DNA of 64,000 nucleotides. Origin: an uncultured Pelagibacteraceae bacterium (lineage in GTDB: Bacteria > Pseudomonadota > Alphaproteobacteria > Pelagibacterales > Pelagibacteraceae). Below, piece after piece: positions 52,891 to 61,111 of the stretch. Within the stretch, counting starts at the first letter, position 1. Each line of letters starts with the position of its first letter. The notes below the pieces were generated by a model. The model did not search any database and was not told the DNA's origin. It worked only from the letters and a program-made list of their open reading frames with translations. The stretch spans positions 279,267 through 343,266 of the forward strand of contig CACJLJ010000002.1 of NCBI GenBank assembly GCA_902594235.1. Reading direction: 5' to 3'. A program made the position numbers and the translations under genes.

Positions 52891-53181
52891 TTATCTGTAA
52901 ATACTCATTGGATCGTAAAAACAATCTACTGTGTCTAGAGTTTCAAAAAATATTTCATTTATTTCTGCAGAGTGAAATGTAGGACATATTTTTTCGCTAT
53001 TAATTTCACTAGCAAAGTTTTGCTTTAAATTATTCATTGCTAATGAACTGGTTATAGAACTAGAAGCTTTTAAAATATTTCCAGTTTCTACCATAGTTAT
53101 ACTTGGTCCAACCATTGCGGTATATTGAGTGCAATTACTCAAAAATGGAAACAGTAAAAGCATGAAGAGTATTTTTTTCAT
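52891..53181 (-). CDS. Small lipoprotein of unknown function
   Basis: A 96-residue protein with a lipoprotein signal (MLLLFPFLSNC, Cys about residue 17) and a Ser/Thr-rich helical middle segment. Two later Cys (KICPTF and VDCFYD) could form a disulfide. It lies between the pilin pair and the Amt-phosphatase gene, 11 bp before the latter, so it is likely co-transcribed. It may be a pilotin or an envelope signal input; no family is recognised. Confidence 0.65.
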   Translation of the reverse strand: MKKILFMLLLFPFLSNCTQYTAMVGPSITMVETGNILKASSSITSSLAMNNLKQNFASEINSEKICPTFHSAEINEIFFETLDTVDCFYDPMSIYR

Positions 53182-53257
53182 AAAATTAAACTATTGTATT
53201 ACTTTCTTTTTACAAAATAAAAAAGCATCCATTTTGGGCATATTTGTTTAGTTTTAA

Positions 53258-53680
53258 TTAACAATCAGTTCTTGTTGGTGCGCCATTTCTTGCAAGAGTA
53301 ATAGTGCAAGTAGAGCCTCCTGTTTGATCCTCACCAACGACTGTAAAAGTTGCTCCGGTTCCAGCAACACAAATTTCAAAGTCTATATCATCTGCAATAA
53401 TGTCTTCTCCTGCAAATAACTGATTTTCAATATCTGCAGATGTACTAGAATCTGCTGAGCAAGTTGCGCCTACCTCACTTAAAAAATATTCTCCATTATT
53501 TGAGTAGTATTCTGTTTGTGCCAAAGCTATTTGTTGGATTGTATTTTCAGCAGCGGTTTTTTTTGAACCTGATACGTAGCCATTGTAGCTAACCGTTCCA
53601 ATTGCAGAAAGAATACCTATAATTGCAACCACAACTAAGAGCTCTACGATTGTAAAACCATTAGAGCTCTTAATTATCAT
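53258..53680 (-). CDS. Type IV pilin-like protein (minor or second major pilin)
   Basis: A 140-residue prepilin. The short leader ends in Gly before the FTIVELLVVVAIIGIL methylation helix, with Glu5 of the mature protein present. The C-terminal region has four Cys (CSADSS, CVAGTG, CTITL, DC) that may form D-region disulfides. It is 19 bp after the other pilin gene. Confidence 0.88.
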   Translation of the reverse strand: MIIKSSNGFTIVELLVVVAIIGILSAIGTVSYNGYVSGSKKTAAENTIQQIALAQTEYYSNNGEYFLSEVGATCSADSSTSADIENQLFAGEDIIADDIDFEICVAGTGATFTVVGEDQTGGSTCTITLARNGAPTRTDC

Positions 53681-53699
53681 TATTTAATTCTTTTTAGAA

Positions 53700-54182
53700 T
53701 TAACTTCCAACTTCAATTTCGTTACTGACTGTATCACCAGAAGTTGTGCAAGCTGTATCATCTCCATCTGCTTGATCGTCAAAGCATGTTTCAACAGTAA
53801 TTGTTGATCCACTAGCACTTAATCTAGTATAGCCTTTATCGTCATTAGTGTTAGCTGTTCCACCATCAGTTACCGCAGCATTCGAGCTTGAGAATGGGTT
53901 TTTAAAATCAGAAAGAGCAGTAACAGCTGCAGCAATTACATCGTCACCACTTCTACCATCACAAGTTAATTCTCCACTCATTGCTGTTGACTCACCAATG
54001 TTACATTTTTGATCTTCAGCAGCTATATACTTAACCACAGAAGCGTGATTTGATTTAGCAGCATTTTTTTGAGCACCAGCTGTATATCCTTGATAAGCAA
54101 CTGTTCCTACAGCAGCTAGAATACCAATAATGGCAACCACTACTAATAATTCGATAAGTGTAAAACCTTTAATATTTTTCAT
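53700..54182 (-). CDS. Type IV pilin-like protein
   Basis: A 160-residue prepilin with leader MKNIKG, then FTLIELLVVVAIIGILAAVGTVAYQGYTAGAQ, including mature Glu5. The globular part has several Cys (CNIGES, CDGRSG, CFDDQADGDDTACTT), enough for two disulfides. It begins 150 bp from the divergent STAS gene; that region is AT-rich and must hold two promoters. The assembly proteins are encoded at 55355-63498. Confidence 0.9.
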   Translation of the reverse strand: MKNIKGFTLIELLVVVAIIGILAAVGTVAYQGYTAGAQKNAAKSNHASVVKYIAAEDQKCNIGESTAMSGELTCDGRSGDDVIAAAVTALSDFKNPFSSSNAAVTDGGTANTNDDKGYTRLSASGSTITVETCFDDQADGDDTACTTSGDTVSNEIEVGS

Positions 54183-54332
54183 TATCCCTCTTTATATTTT
54201 AAATTAATTTAAAAATTACCTAATTTTTATTGTTTTTTTATGAATATGTAAACACATTAAGATGGCCAATAATCATAACTTTTTTTGTGGAAAATAATAG
54301 ATATCTGCTCATAATGAGTTTTTTACAATTTT

Positions 54333-54617
54333 ATGACATATAAAGTAGAGGAAATAGATAATAAAAGAATTATCCATCTTGATGGTGAGATTGATATGGA
54401 AGTGGCAGATAAAGCTAGAAATACTATATTGCCTTTAATCGAGGCGGGTCATGAAGTTCAATTAAATTTAAGCAAAGTTGAGTATATGGACTCTTCGGGA
54501 ATTTCAGTTTTAATTGAAAGTAAAAAATTATCTGAACAAAAAAATACAAAATTTGAATTAATAGAAGTAAGCAAACCAGTAGAAAAAGTTTTAGCAATGG
54601 CGAGGAAATTTTTATGA
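54333..54617 (+). CDS. STAS-domain anti-sigma factor antagonist-like protein 1
   Basis: A 94-residue single STAS domain. The motif LNLSKVEYMDSSGISVLIES has the Ser in DSSG that is the phosphorylation site in SpoIIAA/RsbV proteins. It overlaps the next STAS gene by 4 bp (ATGA). It is a probable target of the nearby kinase and SpoIIE phosphatases. Confidence 0.9.
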   Translation: MTYKVEEIDNKRIIHLDGEIDMEVADKARNTILPLIEAGHEVQLNLSKVEYMDSSGISVLIESKKLSEQKNTKFELIEVSKPVEKVLAMARKFL

Positions 54618-54913
54618 GTTATAAAGTTACTGAAGAAGGAAATATAGCAACTGTTCATTTAGATGGTGAAATAGATATGGATGTTACAGAAAAAGCTAAA
54701 GAGGTAATATTTCCACATATTGATGCTGGAAAAGAAGTTCACTTAAATTTGAGTAATGTTCAGTACATGGACTCTTCTGGTATTTCAGTTTTAATTGAAA
54801 GTCATCAAAAAGGTTTGGAGAAGGGTACAAAAGTAATTATTAAGGATGTGAGTAAGTCAGTTCTAAAAGTCATTATGATGGCTAAGTTAGAACAAATATT
54901 AAATTTGGAATAA
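54614..54913 (+). CDS. STAS-domain anti-sigma factor antagonist-like protein 2
   Basis: A 99-residue STAS domain with LNLSNVQYMDSSGISVLIES, almost the same phosphosite block as its neighbour, and very similar flanking strands. It is evidently a tandem duplicate that diverged at the C-terminus. Two antagonists alongside two phosphatases (CHASE2 and Amt types) suggest separate channels feeding one kinase. Confidence 0.9.
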   Translation: MSYKVTEEGNIATVHLDGEIDMDVTEKAKEVIFPHIDAGKEVHLNLSNVQYMDSSGISVLIESHQKGLEKGTKVIIKDVSKSVLKVIMMAKLEQILNLE

Positions 54914-54917
54914 ATTC

Positions 54918-55349
54918 ATGAGTGAAACTGCTCACCAAGATCATATAGAAAAAAAAGCTTTTTTAGTCAATTCATCTAGCTTAAAAGAAGTAAGAAATTT
55001 TTGCAGAGATGTATTTGAAAAACTCCAAATTCAGGAAGATTTAAAAGACGAGTTAGTATTAGCTATTGCTGAGGCTGCACAGAATATTGTTAAACATGCT
55101 TTTAAAAATGCTGCAAGTCCTACTGAACTTATGGTTGTGCAAATAAGTTGTGAAAATAACAAACTTCAAATTGCTTTTTATGATAGAGGGACACCTGTTG
55201 ATCCGAAAAAGGTTAAACATAGAGAAATTGATAATGTTAAACCAGGAGGATTAGGTACATTTTTTATTCAAGAAATAATGGATGCTGTTGAATTTAAAGA
55301 TGGAAAAAAACCTTGGATTAACCATTTAGTCTTAACTAAACAATTATAA
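54918..55349 (+). CDS. RsbW/SpoIIAB-like HATPase serine kinase
   Basis: A 143-residue GHKL ATPase. N-box LVLAIAEAAQNIVKHAF (Glu and Asn present), G1 box YDRGTPVDP and G2 box PGGLGTFFIQEIMD are visible. Such kinases phosphorylate STAS partners and bind a sigma factor or another effector. No sigma factor or other obvious effector gene is nearby. It converges on the pilC-like gene with a 5-bp gap. Confidence 0.9.
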   Translation: MSETAHQDHIEKKAFLVNSSSLKEVRNFCRDVFEKLQIQEDLKDELVLAIAEAAQNIVKHAFKNAASPTELMVVQISCENNKLQIAFYDRGTPVDPKKVKHREIDNVKPGGLGTFFIQEIMDAVEFKDGKKPWINHLVLTKQL

Positions 55350-55354
55350 ATCTA

Positions 55355-56593
55355 TTAGCCAATCAATGCACCAACATTAAAGATTGGTGAATACATCGCT
55401 ATCATTAGTCCACCAATCATAACTCCCATAAAGACAATCATAATTGGCTCAATCAAACTAGATAAGTTTTCTACAACAGTATCGAACTCAGACTCATAAT
55501 ATTTAGCAACTGATCCAAACATTTCATCTAATTGACCTGTTTGTTCACCTACTGATATTAGCTGACTAAAAGTTGGAGGAAACAATTTATCTTTTAAAAA
55601 AAGTTTAGTTAATGTATCTCCAGAAAAAACTCCTTTTTTTACATTTTCTAATGACTCTAAAACAACAACATTGGTACTAACTGATTTTGCAATTTCTAAG
55701 CTTTCTAATAAATTTACACCCGCTGCACTTAAATTTCCCATAATCAAAGAAATTCTTGCTAGCATAGATTTTAAAATCATATCTCCAAAGATCGGAAGTT
55801 TTAAGATTTGCTTATGCCACAGATATTTAAATTTTTCATTTTTAGTTGTTAAAACTTTAAAAGTTACGAAACCTATTATCAAAATTAGTAACAATGCTAG
55901 TCCTCCAGAGCCTCTTAAAAAATCACTCATACCCATAATTGTTGCTGTTGCTGCTGGCAGCTCAATCCCCATCCCGTCATACATTTTAGCAAATACTGGA
56001 ACAACTTTTATAAGCATGAAAATACTAACTGTTATTGCCACAGAAAACATAATGCTTGGATACATTAAAGCTGATTTAATTTTCTTTTTAATTGCCTCTT
56101 TCTTTTCAAGAGACTCTACTATTTTAAGTAAAAATACATCTAATTTACCACTGGCTTCTCCAGCTTTAATTAAGTTTATATAAACATTATCAAAGAGCTC
56201 TGGATACTTAGAAAAGCATGTTGATAAAGTGACACCACCTTCTAAGCTTTTTCTGATGTCCTCAACAACATCTTTCATTGCTGGACTTTCTAATTGATCT
56301 CTTAACATTGCTAGGACCTGTAAAATTGGTAATCCAGCCTTTACCATTGTAGCAAATTGTTTTGAAAATATTAAAACATCCTCAACTTTTGCTTTTTTCT
56401 TACCAAATAAAGAAGATTTCTTTTTCTCTTTTTTTTCTCCTGCTTCTTTCTTCTTTTTTGAAGTTCGAACTAAGTTGGTAATAATGATTTTTTGCTCTTT
56501 TAATTTATGTGATGCTTCATCGAGATTTAAAGCTTCAATATCACCTTCTACATATTTTCCATCTGAAATACCTTTATAAGTGAAAGCTTCCAT
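55355..56593 (-). CDS. pilC: Type IV pilus inner-membrane platform protein PilC/MshG
   Basis: A 412-residue GspF/PilC-family protein with three long hydrophobic segments. The duplicated T2SSF blocks are visible: VLIFSKQFATMVKAGLPILQVLAML and ISLIMGNLSAAGVNLLESLEIAK. A Lys-rich stretch (about residues 45-70) precedes the first. It is 13 bp after pilB and the last gene of the pilus operon. Confidence 0.92.
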   Translation of the reverse strand: MEAFTYKGISDGKYVEGDIEALNLDEASHKLKEQKIIITNLVRTSKKKKEAGEKKEKKKSSLFGKKKAKVEDVLIFSKQFATMVKAGLPILQVLAMLRDQLESPAMKDVVEDIRKSLEGGVTLSTCFSKYPELFDNVYINLIKAGEASGKLDVFLLKIVESLEKKEAIKKKIKSALMYPSIMFSVAITVSIFMLIKVVPVFAKMYDGMGIELPAATATIMGMSDFLRGSGGLALLLILIIGFVTFKVLTTKNEKFKYLWHKQILKLPIFGDMILKSMLARISLIMGNLSAAGVNLLESLEIAKSVSTNVVVLESLENVKKGVFSGDTLTKLFLKDKLFPPTFSQLISVGEQTGQLDEMFGSVAKYYESEFDTVVENLSSLIEPIMIVFMGVMIGGLMIAMYSPIFNVGALIG

Positions 56594-56606
56594 AAAATAT
56601 TGTTAT

Positions 56607-58358
56607 CTATTCACCTGAGAGAACCCTTTCGTACTCTCTAAAGTTTAATTCACCTGCAGCAATTAAACGTCTACCCATATCTTGCATTGTTTGAAAACCT
56701 TCCTTGATAGCAATTTCTCTTAACTCAGGTGTAGTTGCTTTTCTTAATATTGCTTCTTTTAAAGGTTTAGATACAACAAGAATTTCGTAAATACCTTGTC
56801 TTCCTTTGTAACCAGTGTCTTTACATTTTGCACAACCTTTTCCTTTAATTGCTTTAACTCTAGTTGCTTGTTCAGCAGAAAAACCTAAATCTTGTAAAAC
56901 TTTTGGATTAACATCATCGTCTGGAACTTTACATTCTTTACAATTTTTTCTTGCAAGTCTTTGTGCAACAACCAACTGACAAGCTGCACTAATTAAATAA
57001 TCTGGAGTTCCCATATTTTGTAATCTAGTAATTGTACTTGGGGCATCGTTAGTGTGCAGAGTACTAAATACTAAGTGTCCAGTTAATGCAGCTTTAAGAC
57101 CTATATCAACTGTTTCTTTATCTCGCATCTCCCCTACTAATATTATTTCTGGGTCTTGTCTTAAAAATGATCTTAAAGCAGAGGCAAATGTTAAACCAAT
57201 ATCATCCTTAATTTGAACTTGGCCAACACCGTCTAATTCATATTCAACAGGATCTTCAGCAGTTAAGATATTTAAATGAGGTTTACTTACTTCTTTTAAA
57301 ATACTATAGAGTGTTGTTGACTTACCAGATCCGGTAGGACCAGTAACTAAAATTAATCCTTGTGTTGAGTGAATAGATTTTCTTAAACTTTTTAAGTCTT
57401 GATCTTCAAAGTTTAGTTGTTCAAGAGTTATGTCACCTGCATCTTTATTTAATACCCGCATAACAATTCTCTCATTATTTGCTGTTGGTAATATTGAAAG
57501 ACGAAGGTCAACTACTTTACCGTCTATTTTAAAATTGATAGCACCATCTTGTGGCAACCTTCTTTCTGCAATGTCAAGTTTACCCATAATTTTAAAACGA
57601 GTTACCACCGCACCATAATTATCATGCAAAAATTTTCTATATTGCTCCTGCTCATTAAGCATTCCGTCAAGTCTGTATCGCACTCTAGATGAAAATCTAT
57701 AAGGCTCGATATGAATATCACTCACACCACTTTTAATTGCATCTGCAACCACCGCTGTACTAAATTTTATAACTTCAGACTCATTTTCAATTGCCTCAAT
57801 ATCTTCTTCCGGAGCTTTCTCTAAAACTTCTCCTGCTTCACCTAAATCAGAGTCAAAAGTTTTCTGTTTTTCTTTATTCTCTTCTCTTATAGTTGCAGCT
57901 GTTACCTCTCCACTTTCACTTGATAATCTCTCAATAAATTCAGAAATTTGAGTTAAAGGTGCTGCATGTAGCTCAATATTTTTTTTTGTAATAGCTTTTA
58001 AATTTCTCATTAAATTTAATTTAGAACTATCTGGAATTGCTATATGGAGTGTCTTGCCATCAATTTTAAAAGGAGCAACAAAATTTACTTTAATATAGTT
58101 TGACGGTAGTACAGTTTTTACTTCCTCAGAAACTTCAACTTTAGTCAAATCTACTATATCTAAACTTTGCTCTTTTACTAAAATATCTAAAATACTTTTT
58201 TCATCAGTTAATTTTAAATCAAAAACAGCTTCTATTTGAGATTTATTTCCCTCGGTGCTATTCTTTTTGATATTAATCAAATCTTTGCCAGAGATAACAT
58301 CATTATCAATTAGAACATTGATTAAATTAATCTCACTTTCTCTACTGATTTTTAACAT
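56607..58358 (-). CDS. pilB: Type IV pilus/type II secretion assembly ATPase PilB/MshE
   Basis: A 583-residue ATPase. The N-terminal MshEN-like domain (about 1-140) is followed by the motor core: Walker A TGPTGSGKSTTLYS, Asp box LTAEDPVEY, Walker B ILVGEMRDKETVDIGLKAALTGH and His box STLHTNDAPSTI. A zinc-type four-Cys cluster is present (NCKECK and GCAKCKDTGY). It drives pilus extension. No pilT retraction ATPase is in the window. Confidence 0.94.
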   Translation of the reverse strand: MLKISRESEINLINVLIDNDVISGKDLINIKKNSTEGNKSQIEAVFDLKLTDEKSILDILVKEQSLDIVDLTKVEVSEEVKTVLPSNYIKVNFVAPFKIDGKTLHIAIPDSSKLNLMRNLKAITKKNIELHAAPLTQISEFIERLSSESGEVTAATIREENKEKQKTFDSDLGEAGEVLEKAPEEDIEAIENESEVIKFSTAVVADAIKSGVSDIHIEPYRFSSRVRYRLDGMLNEQEQYRKFLHDNYGAVVTRFKIMGKLDIAERRLPQDGAINFKIDGKVVDLRLSILPTANNERIVMRVLNKDAGDITLEQLNFEDQDLKSLRKSIHSTQGLILVTGPTGSGKSTTLYSILKEVSKPHLNILTAEDPVEYELDGVGQVQIKDDIGLTFASALRSFLRQDPEIILVGEMRDKETVDIGLKAALTGHLVFSTLHTNDAPSTITRLQNMGTPDYLISAACQLVVAQRLARKNCKECKVPDDDVNPKVLQDLGFSAEQATRVKAIKGKGCAKCKDTGYKGRQGIYEILVVSKPLKEAILRKATTPELREIAIKEGFQTMQDMGRRLIAAGELNFREYERVLSGE

Positions 58359-58363
58359 AATAT

Positions 58364-59905
58364 TTACAAAATTCTTGGAGCAATAAATATCAATAGCTCA
58401 TTAAGTTTGTCCGTCTTATTAGAACTTCTGAACATCTTACCAATTATTGGAGCATTCGCAAGTCCAGGAACCTTACCTCTGTCATCATCTATTGTATTTT
58501 TTTTGATACCTCCGATTACCACAATATCTCCATCTGTTACTAGCAATTTTGTAGTAATAGACATTGTTTCTATTCCAACACCTCCGTCTATAGACTGGAT
58601 TGGTTTATCATTATTTACTTGCACATCTAAAAGCACATTTCCATCTCCAATAATGCTAGGAGTTACAGTCATTATTAATGCTGCATCTGTATAAGTAGTT
58701 GCGCCCTCTCCACCAGCAGTAGGTATTGCTTCACCCTGTTTAATAGTTGCAGTTTGATTGTCTAAAGCAAAAATTTTTGGGTTGGAAACAATTTTGACAA
58801 GTTTTAGATTTTCCATAGCTTCAAGTTCTACTTTTAACACTGCGGTTCCAGTTCTTCTCAAAAAACCAATTCCGCTTGTTGGTGCTCTAGCTGGAAGATC
58901 AAATAATTGGTCCTGACCAACTGTCGTATTATTTGATATTTCTGCTCCACCCCCATCTGCTGCAAGAACTGAACTTCCTCCTCCAGTACCACCGGCTCTT
59001 CTTCTAGCATTTGTAAAAGCTGCGCCCAATCTTTGTCCCAATTGTTTTTCAAAAGTTGAAGAAGCATCAACAATAAATACTTCCATTAAAACTTGTTTAG
59101 TTCTTACATCTATTTCTCTAATTACTTTATCTACGACATCTAAATCTTTTTCTTTGCCTCTTACTATTATTGATCTTGTTGTTTTTTCCTCTGTGATTTG
59201 AATTGGAATAAATGATCCTGTCGCAGAAGTAGATGTAAATAATTCAGTTATTGTCGCTTTTGCTTCTGCAGGCGCAATATAATAAAGTCTAAATATTTCT
59301 GAAATAACTGGCTCAACAGAATCTTCTAATTCAACTTTTTGTTTAACAGCCTGTGCTCGTGCAGACTTATAACTTTCTTGTGAAGTTAGAGTCGATGGAG
59401 TAGCAACTCGAATAATATTGCTTGAAACGTCGATGTCAGCAGCAAAGTTTTTTATATCTAGTAGTGCATTAAAAGCTTTATCCCAAGGCACATTAACTAG
59501 TTCTGCAGAGATAGCCCCCGCAACATCATCACCAACTAAAATATTAATTCCACCAATTTTAGCCATCAAAGTCATAACTTCTTTGTAATCCATATTTTGG
59601 AATTTAAATGAAACCTGTTGTTTTAAATTTTTATACTCTTCAGGAATAAGTAAGTAATTTTTTTCCTTAACAGATGAAATCTTTTTTCTTTTGTTGAGTT
59701 TTTTAAAATCGCCATCTTTTGGCTGTGGGCCCATCTCAACTGTTTTATCTACTTCCGCTTGACCTTTAATTTTAATATCTGTTTTAATCAACGGAGTATC
59801 GTGTTTAAATCCTTTGGATCCTTTTTTACCAGTAGAAGCACATCCTGAAAGCAAAAAGGCTAGAAGAATTATGCTAATAAATGTTTTTGAATAATTTTTT
59901 ATCAT
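58364..59905 (-). CDS. Secretin lipoprotein PilQ/MshL
   Basis: A 513-residue secretin with a lipoprotein signal (LLAFLLSGCAS). An STN-type domain at about 95-165 (VSFKFQNMDYKEVMTLMAKIGG) and an N1-like domain precede the C-terminal secretin core with LEAMENLKLVKIVSNPKIFALDNQTATIKQGEAIP and LVTDGDIVVIGGI. It forms the outer-membrane pore. Its lipidation and domain order resemble MshL. It overlaps the upstream gene by 1 bp. Confidence 0.93.
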   Translation of the reverse strand: MIKNYSKTFISIILLAFLLSGCASTGKKGSKGFKHDTPLIKTDIKIKGQAEVDKTVEMGPQPKDGDFKKLNKRKKISSVKEKNYLLIPEEYKNLKQQVSFKFQNMDYKEVMTLMAKIGGINILVGDDVAGAISAELVNVPWDKAFNALLDIKNFAADIDVSSNIIRVATPSTLTSQESYKSARAQAVKQKVELEDSVEPVISEIFRLYYIAPAEAKATITELFTSTSATGSFIPIQITEEKTTRSIIVRGKEKDLDVVDKVIREIDVRTKQVLMEVFIVDASSTFEKQLGQRLGAAFTNARRRAGGTGGGSSVLAADGGGAEISNNTTVGQDQLFDLPARAPTSGIGFLRRTGTAVLKVELEAMENLKLVKIVSNPKIFALDNQTATIKQGEAIPTAGGEGATTYTDAALIMTVTPSIIGDGNVLLDVQVNNDKPIQSIDGGVGIETMSITTKLLVTDGDIVVIGGIKKNTIDDDRGKVPGLANAPIIGKMFRSSNKTDKLNELLIFIAPRIL

Positions 59906-60414
59906 TAATTACTTCTTTCAATCACCTGGTTTTTAAAATTAATAACAACTAAAGACTCACCATTATTATCAAAGACTATCTCTTTAGAACTTATCCCGAT
60001 TAATGACACGCCTGGAGCTATCTCTTCGTATGCAGCTAAAGTTAAAACTTCACCATTCTCGTCAACTATCGAAGCATAACTTTCATCTTCACCTTCTATG
60101 ATTCCAACTAATTTAAAGTTAAACACACTTAAATCTCTTTTTTCTTCTTCAGTTTCTGCAACTAATTTTATTCCACTACCACCACCTAAAGATCCATCAC
60201 CCACAAAAGGATCATTCAAAGGCAACGGTTCTTCCTGGCCAGCATCAGCAGGAAGCATACCAGCTTCTTTTAACGCTTGTTGTTTTTTTATTTTGCTATT
60301 TATTTCTTTTGCTTTCTCAACAATGTTTTGTTGAGAGTCATGATTATCTGCCTGAACAGTTATTGCTGTTAATATTAGATAAAAAGTAATAATTAAAATT
60401 TTAAAAAAATTCAT
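59905..60414 (-). CDS. PilP/MshK-like periplasmic pilus protein
   Basis: A 169-residue protein with a signal peptide (ILIITFYLILTAITVQA). A helical linker (IVEKAKEINSKIKKQQALKEAG) and a Gly-rich hinge (DPFVGDGSLGGGSG) precede a small beta domain (VFNFKLVGIIEGEDESYASIVDENGEVLTLAAYEEIAPGVSLIGISSKEIVF) typical of PilP/GspC-homology regions. It probably connects inner-membrane PilNO-like proteins with the secretin. It overlaps its neighbours by 14 bp and 1 bp. Confidence 0.75.
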   Translation of the reverse strand: MNFFKILIITFYLILTAITVQADNHDSQQNIVEKAKEINSKIKKQQALKEAGMLPADAGQEEPLPLNDPFVGDGSLGGGSGIKLVAETEEEKRDLSVFNFKLVGIIEGEDESYASIVDENGEVLTLAAYEEIAPGVSLIGISSKEIVFDNNGESLVVINFKNQVIERSN

Positions 60415-61111
60415 CTGCCAAACCTACAATTGTTAAAGTTCCATTTACTTTTATCGCTCCGGTTGTATCCCCTTTTACCACTACAATTGACTCCTTGTCA
60501 AAATTTAACATCTTTTGGGACATAGAAAGTTGTCTTTTAAACTTAATATAGCCTAAAAAATTACCTGTAATCTCAAATTCTACAGGTATTGTATAATAAG
60601 CAACATTTTCGATTTTCTTTACTTCTTTTCCTTTTTTCTTTTTCTTTTTCTTTTTCTTTTTCTTTTTACCTGATCCTTTTGATAAAACATCTGCCTTGGT
60701 TACTTCTTTAATTTCCTTCTTTTCTATTTTAGAAATTGTTAAATTATTCATTCCGGCAAACATACTGAGTGTTTGATACAAACCTTCCACCTCAGCTCTT
60801 GTGTGAAACAGAGTTGAGTACTGTTCATACTGAGGTTTAATCTTATTAATCTTTTTCTTAGAACTTTTAATTTGTTGCTTGAATTCTTTTGTTTCTTGAA
60901 TCTTTTTGTTCATGTCGTTTAATTGTGCTTTTTTCTTGTTAACAATTGGATTTAAGACTCCATAAAAAATAATCAAAAAGAAAACAACTGCTCCAACAAC
61001 AGTTCCTACTTTAATCCAAGTCTTTTTATCAACATTTTTAAGTTTAGCTTTAATATCTTCTAAACTAATATTTTTTAAATCAATGTTTTTTAAATCAATA
61101 TTAAAGTTCAT
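60401..61111 (-). CDS. PilO/MshJ-like inner-membrane pilus protein
   Basis: A 236-residue protein with one membrane helix (about residues 37-53, VGTVVGAVVFFLIIFYGVL), a coiled-coil region (about 60-105) and a ferredoxin-like C-terminal domain with VEFEITGNFLGYIKFKRQLS. A run of about 13 consecutive Lys is inserted at about residues 150-165, coded by a hexamer repeat. It overlaps the PilMN gene by 4 bp. The PilO assignment relies on topology and position. Confidence 0.8.
   Translation of the reverse strand: MNFNIDLKNIDLKNISLEDIKAKLKNVDKKTWIKVGTVVGAVVFFLIIFYGVLNPIVNKKKAQLNDMNKKIQETKEFKQQIKSSKKKINKIKPQYEQYSTLFHTRAEVEGLYQTLSMFAGMNNLTISKIEKKEIKEVTKADVLSKGSGKKKKKKKKKKKKGKEVKKIENVAYYTIPVEFEITGNFLGYIKFKRQLSMSQKMLNFDKESIVVVKGDTTGAIKVNGTLTIVGLADEFF
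60631..60667. repeat. Hexanucleotide microsatellite (CTTTTT) in the PilO-like gene
   Basis: About six copies of CTTTTT encode a poly-Lys run on the minus strand. The unit length is a multiple of three, so copy changes keep the frame. Confidence 0.85.

Noticed and set aside
55671..56183. 170-residue plus-strand open frame
   Set aside because: It lies wholly opposite the strongly supported pilC gene and has no family features or ribosome-binding site.
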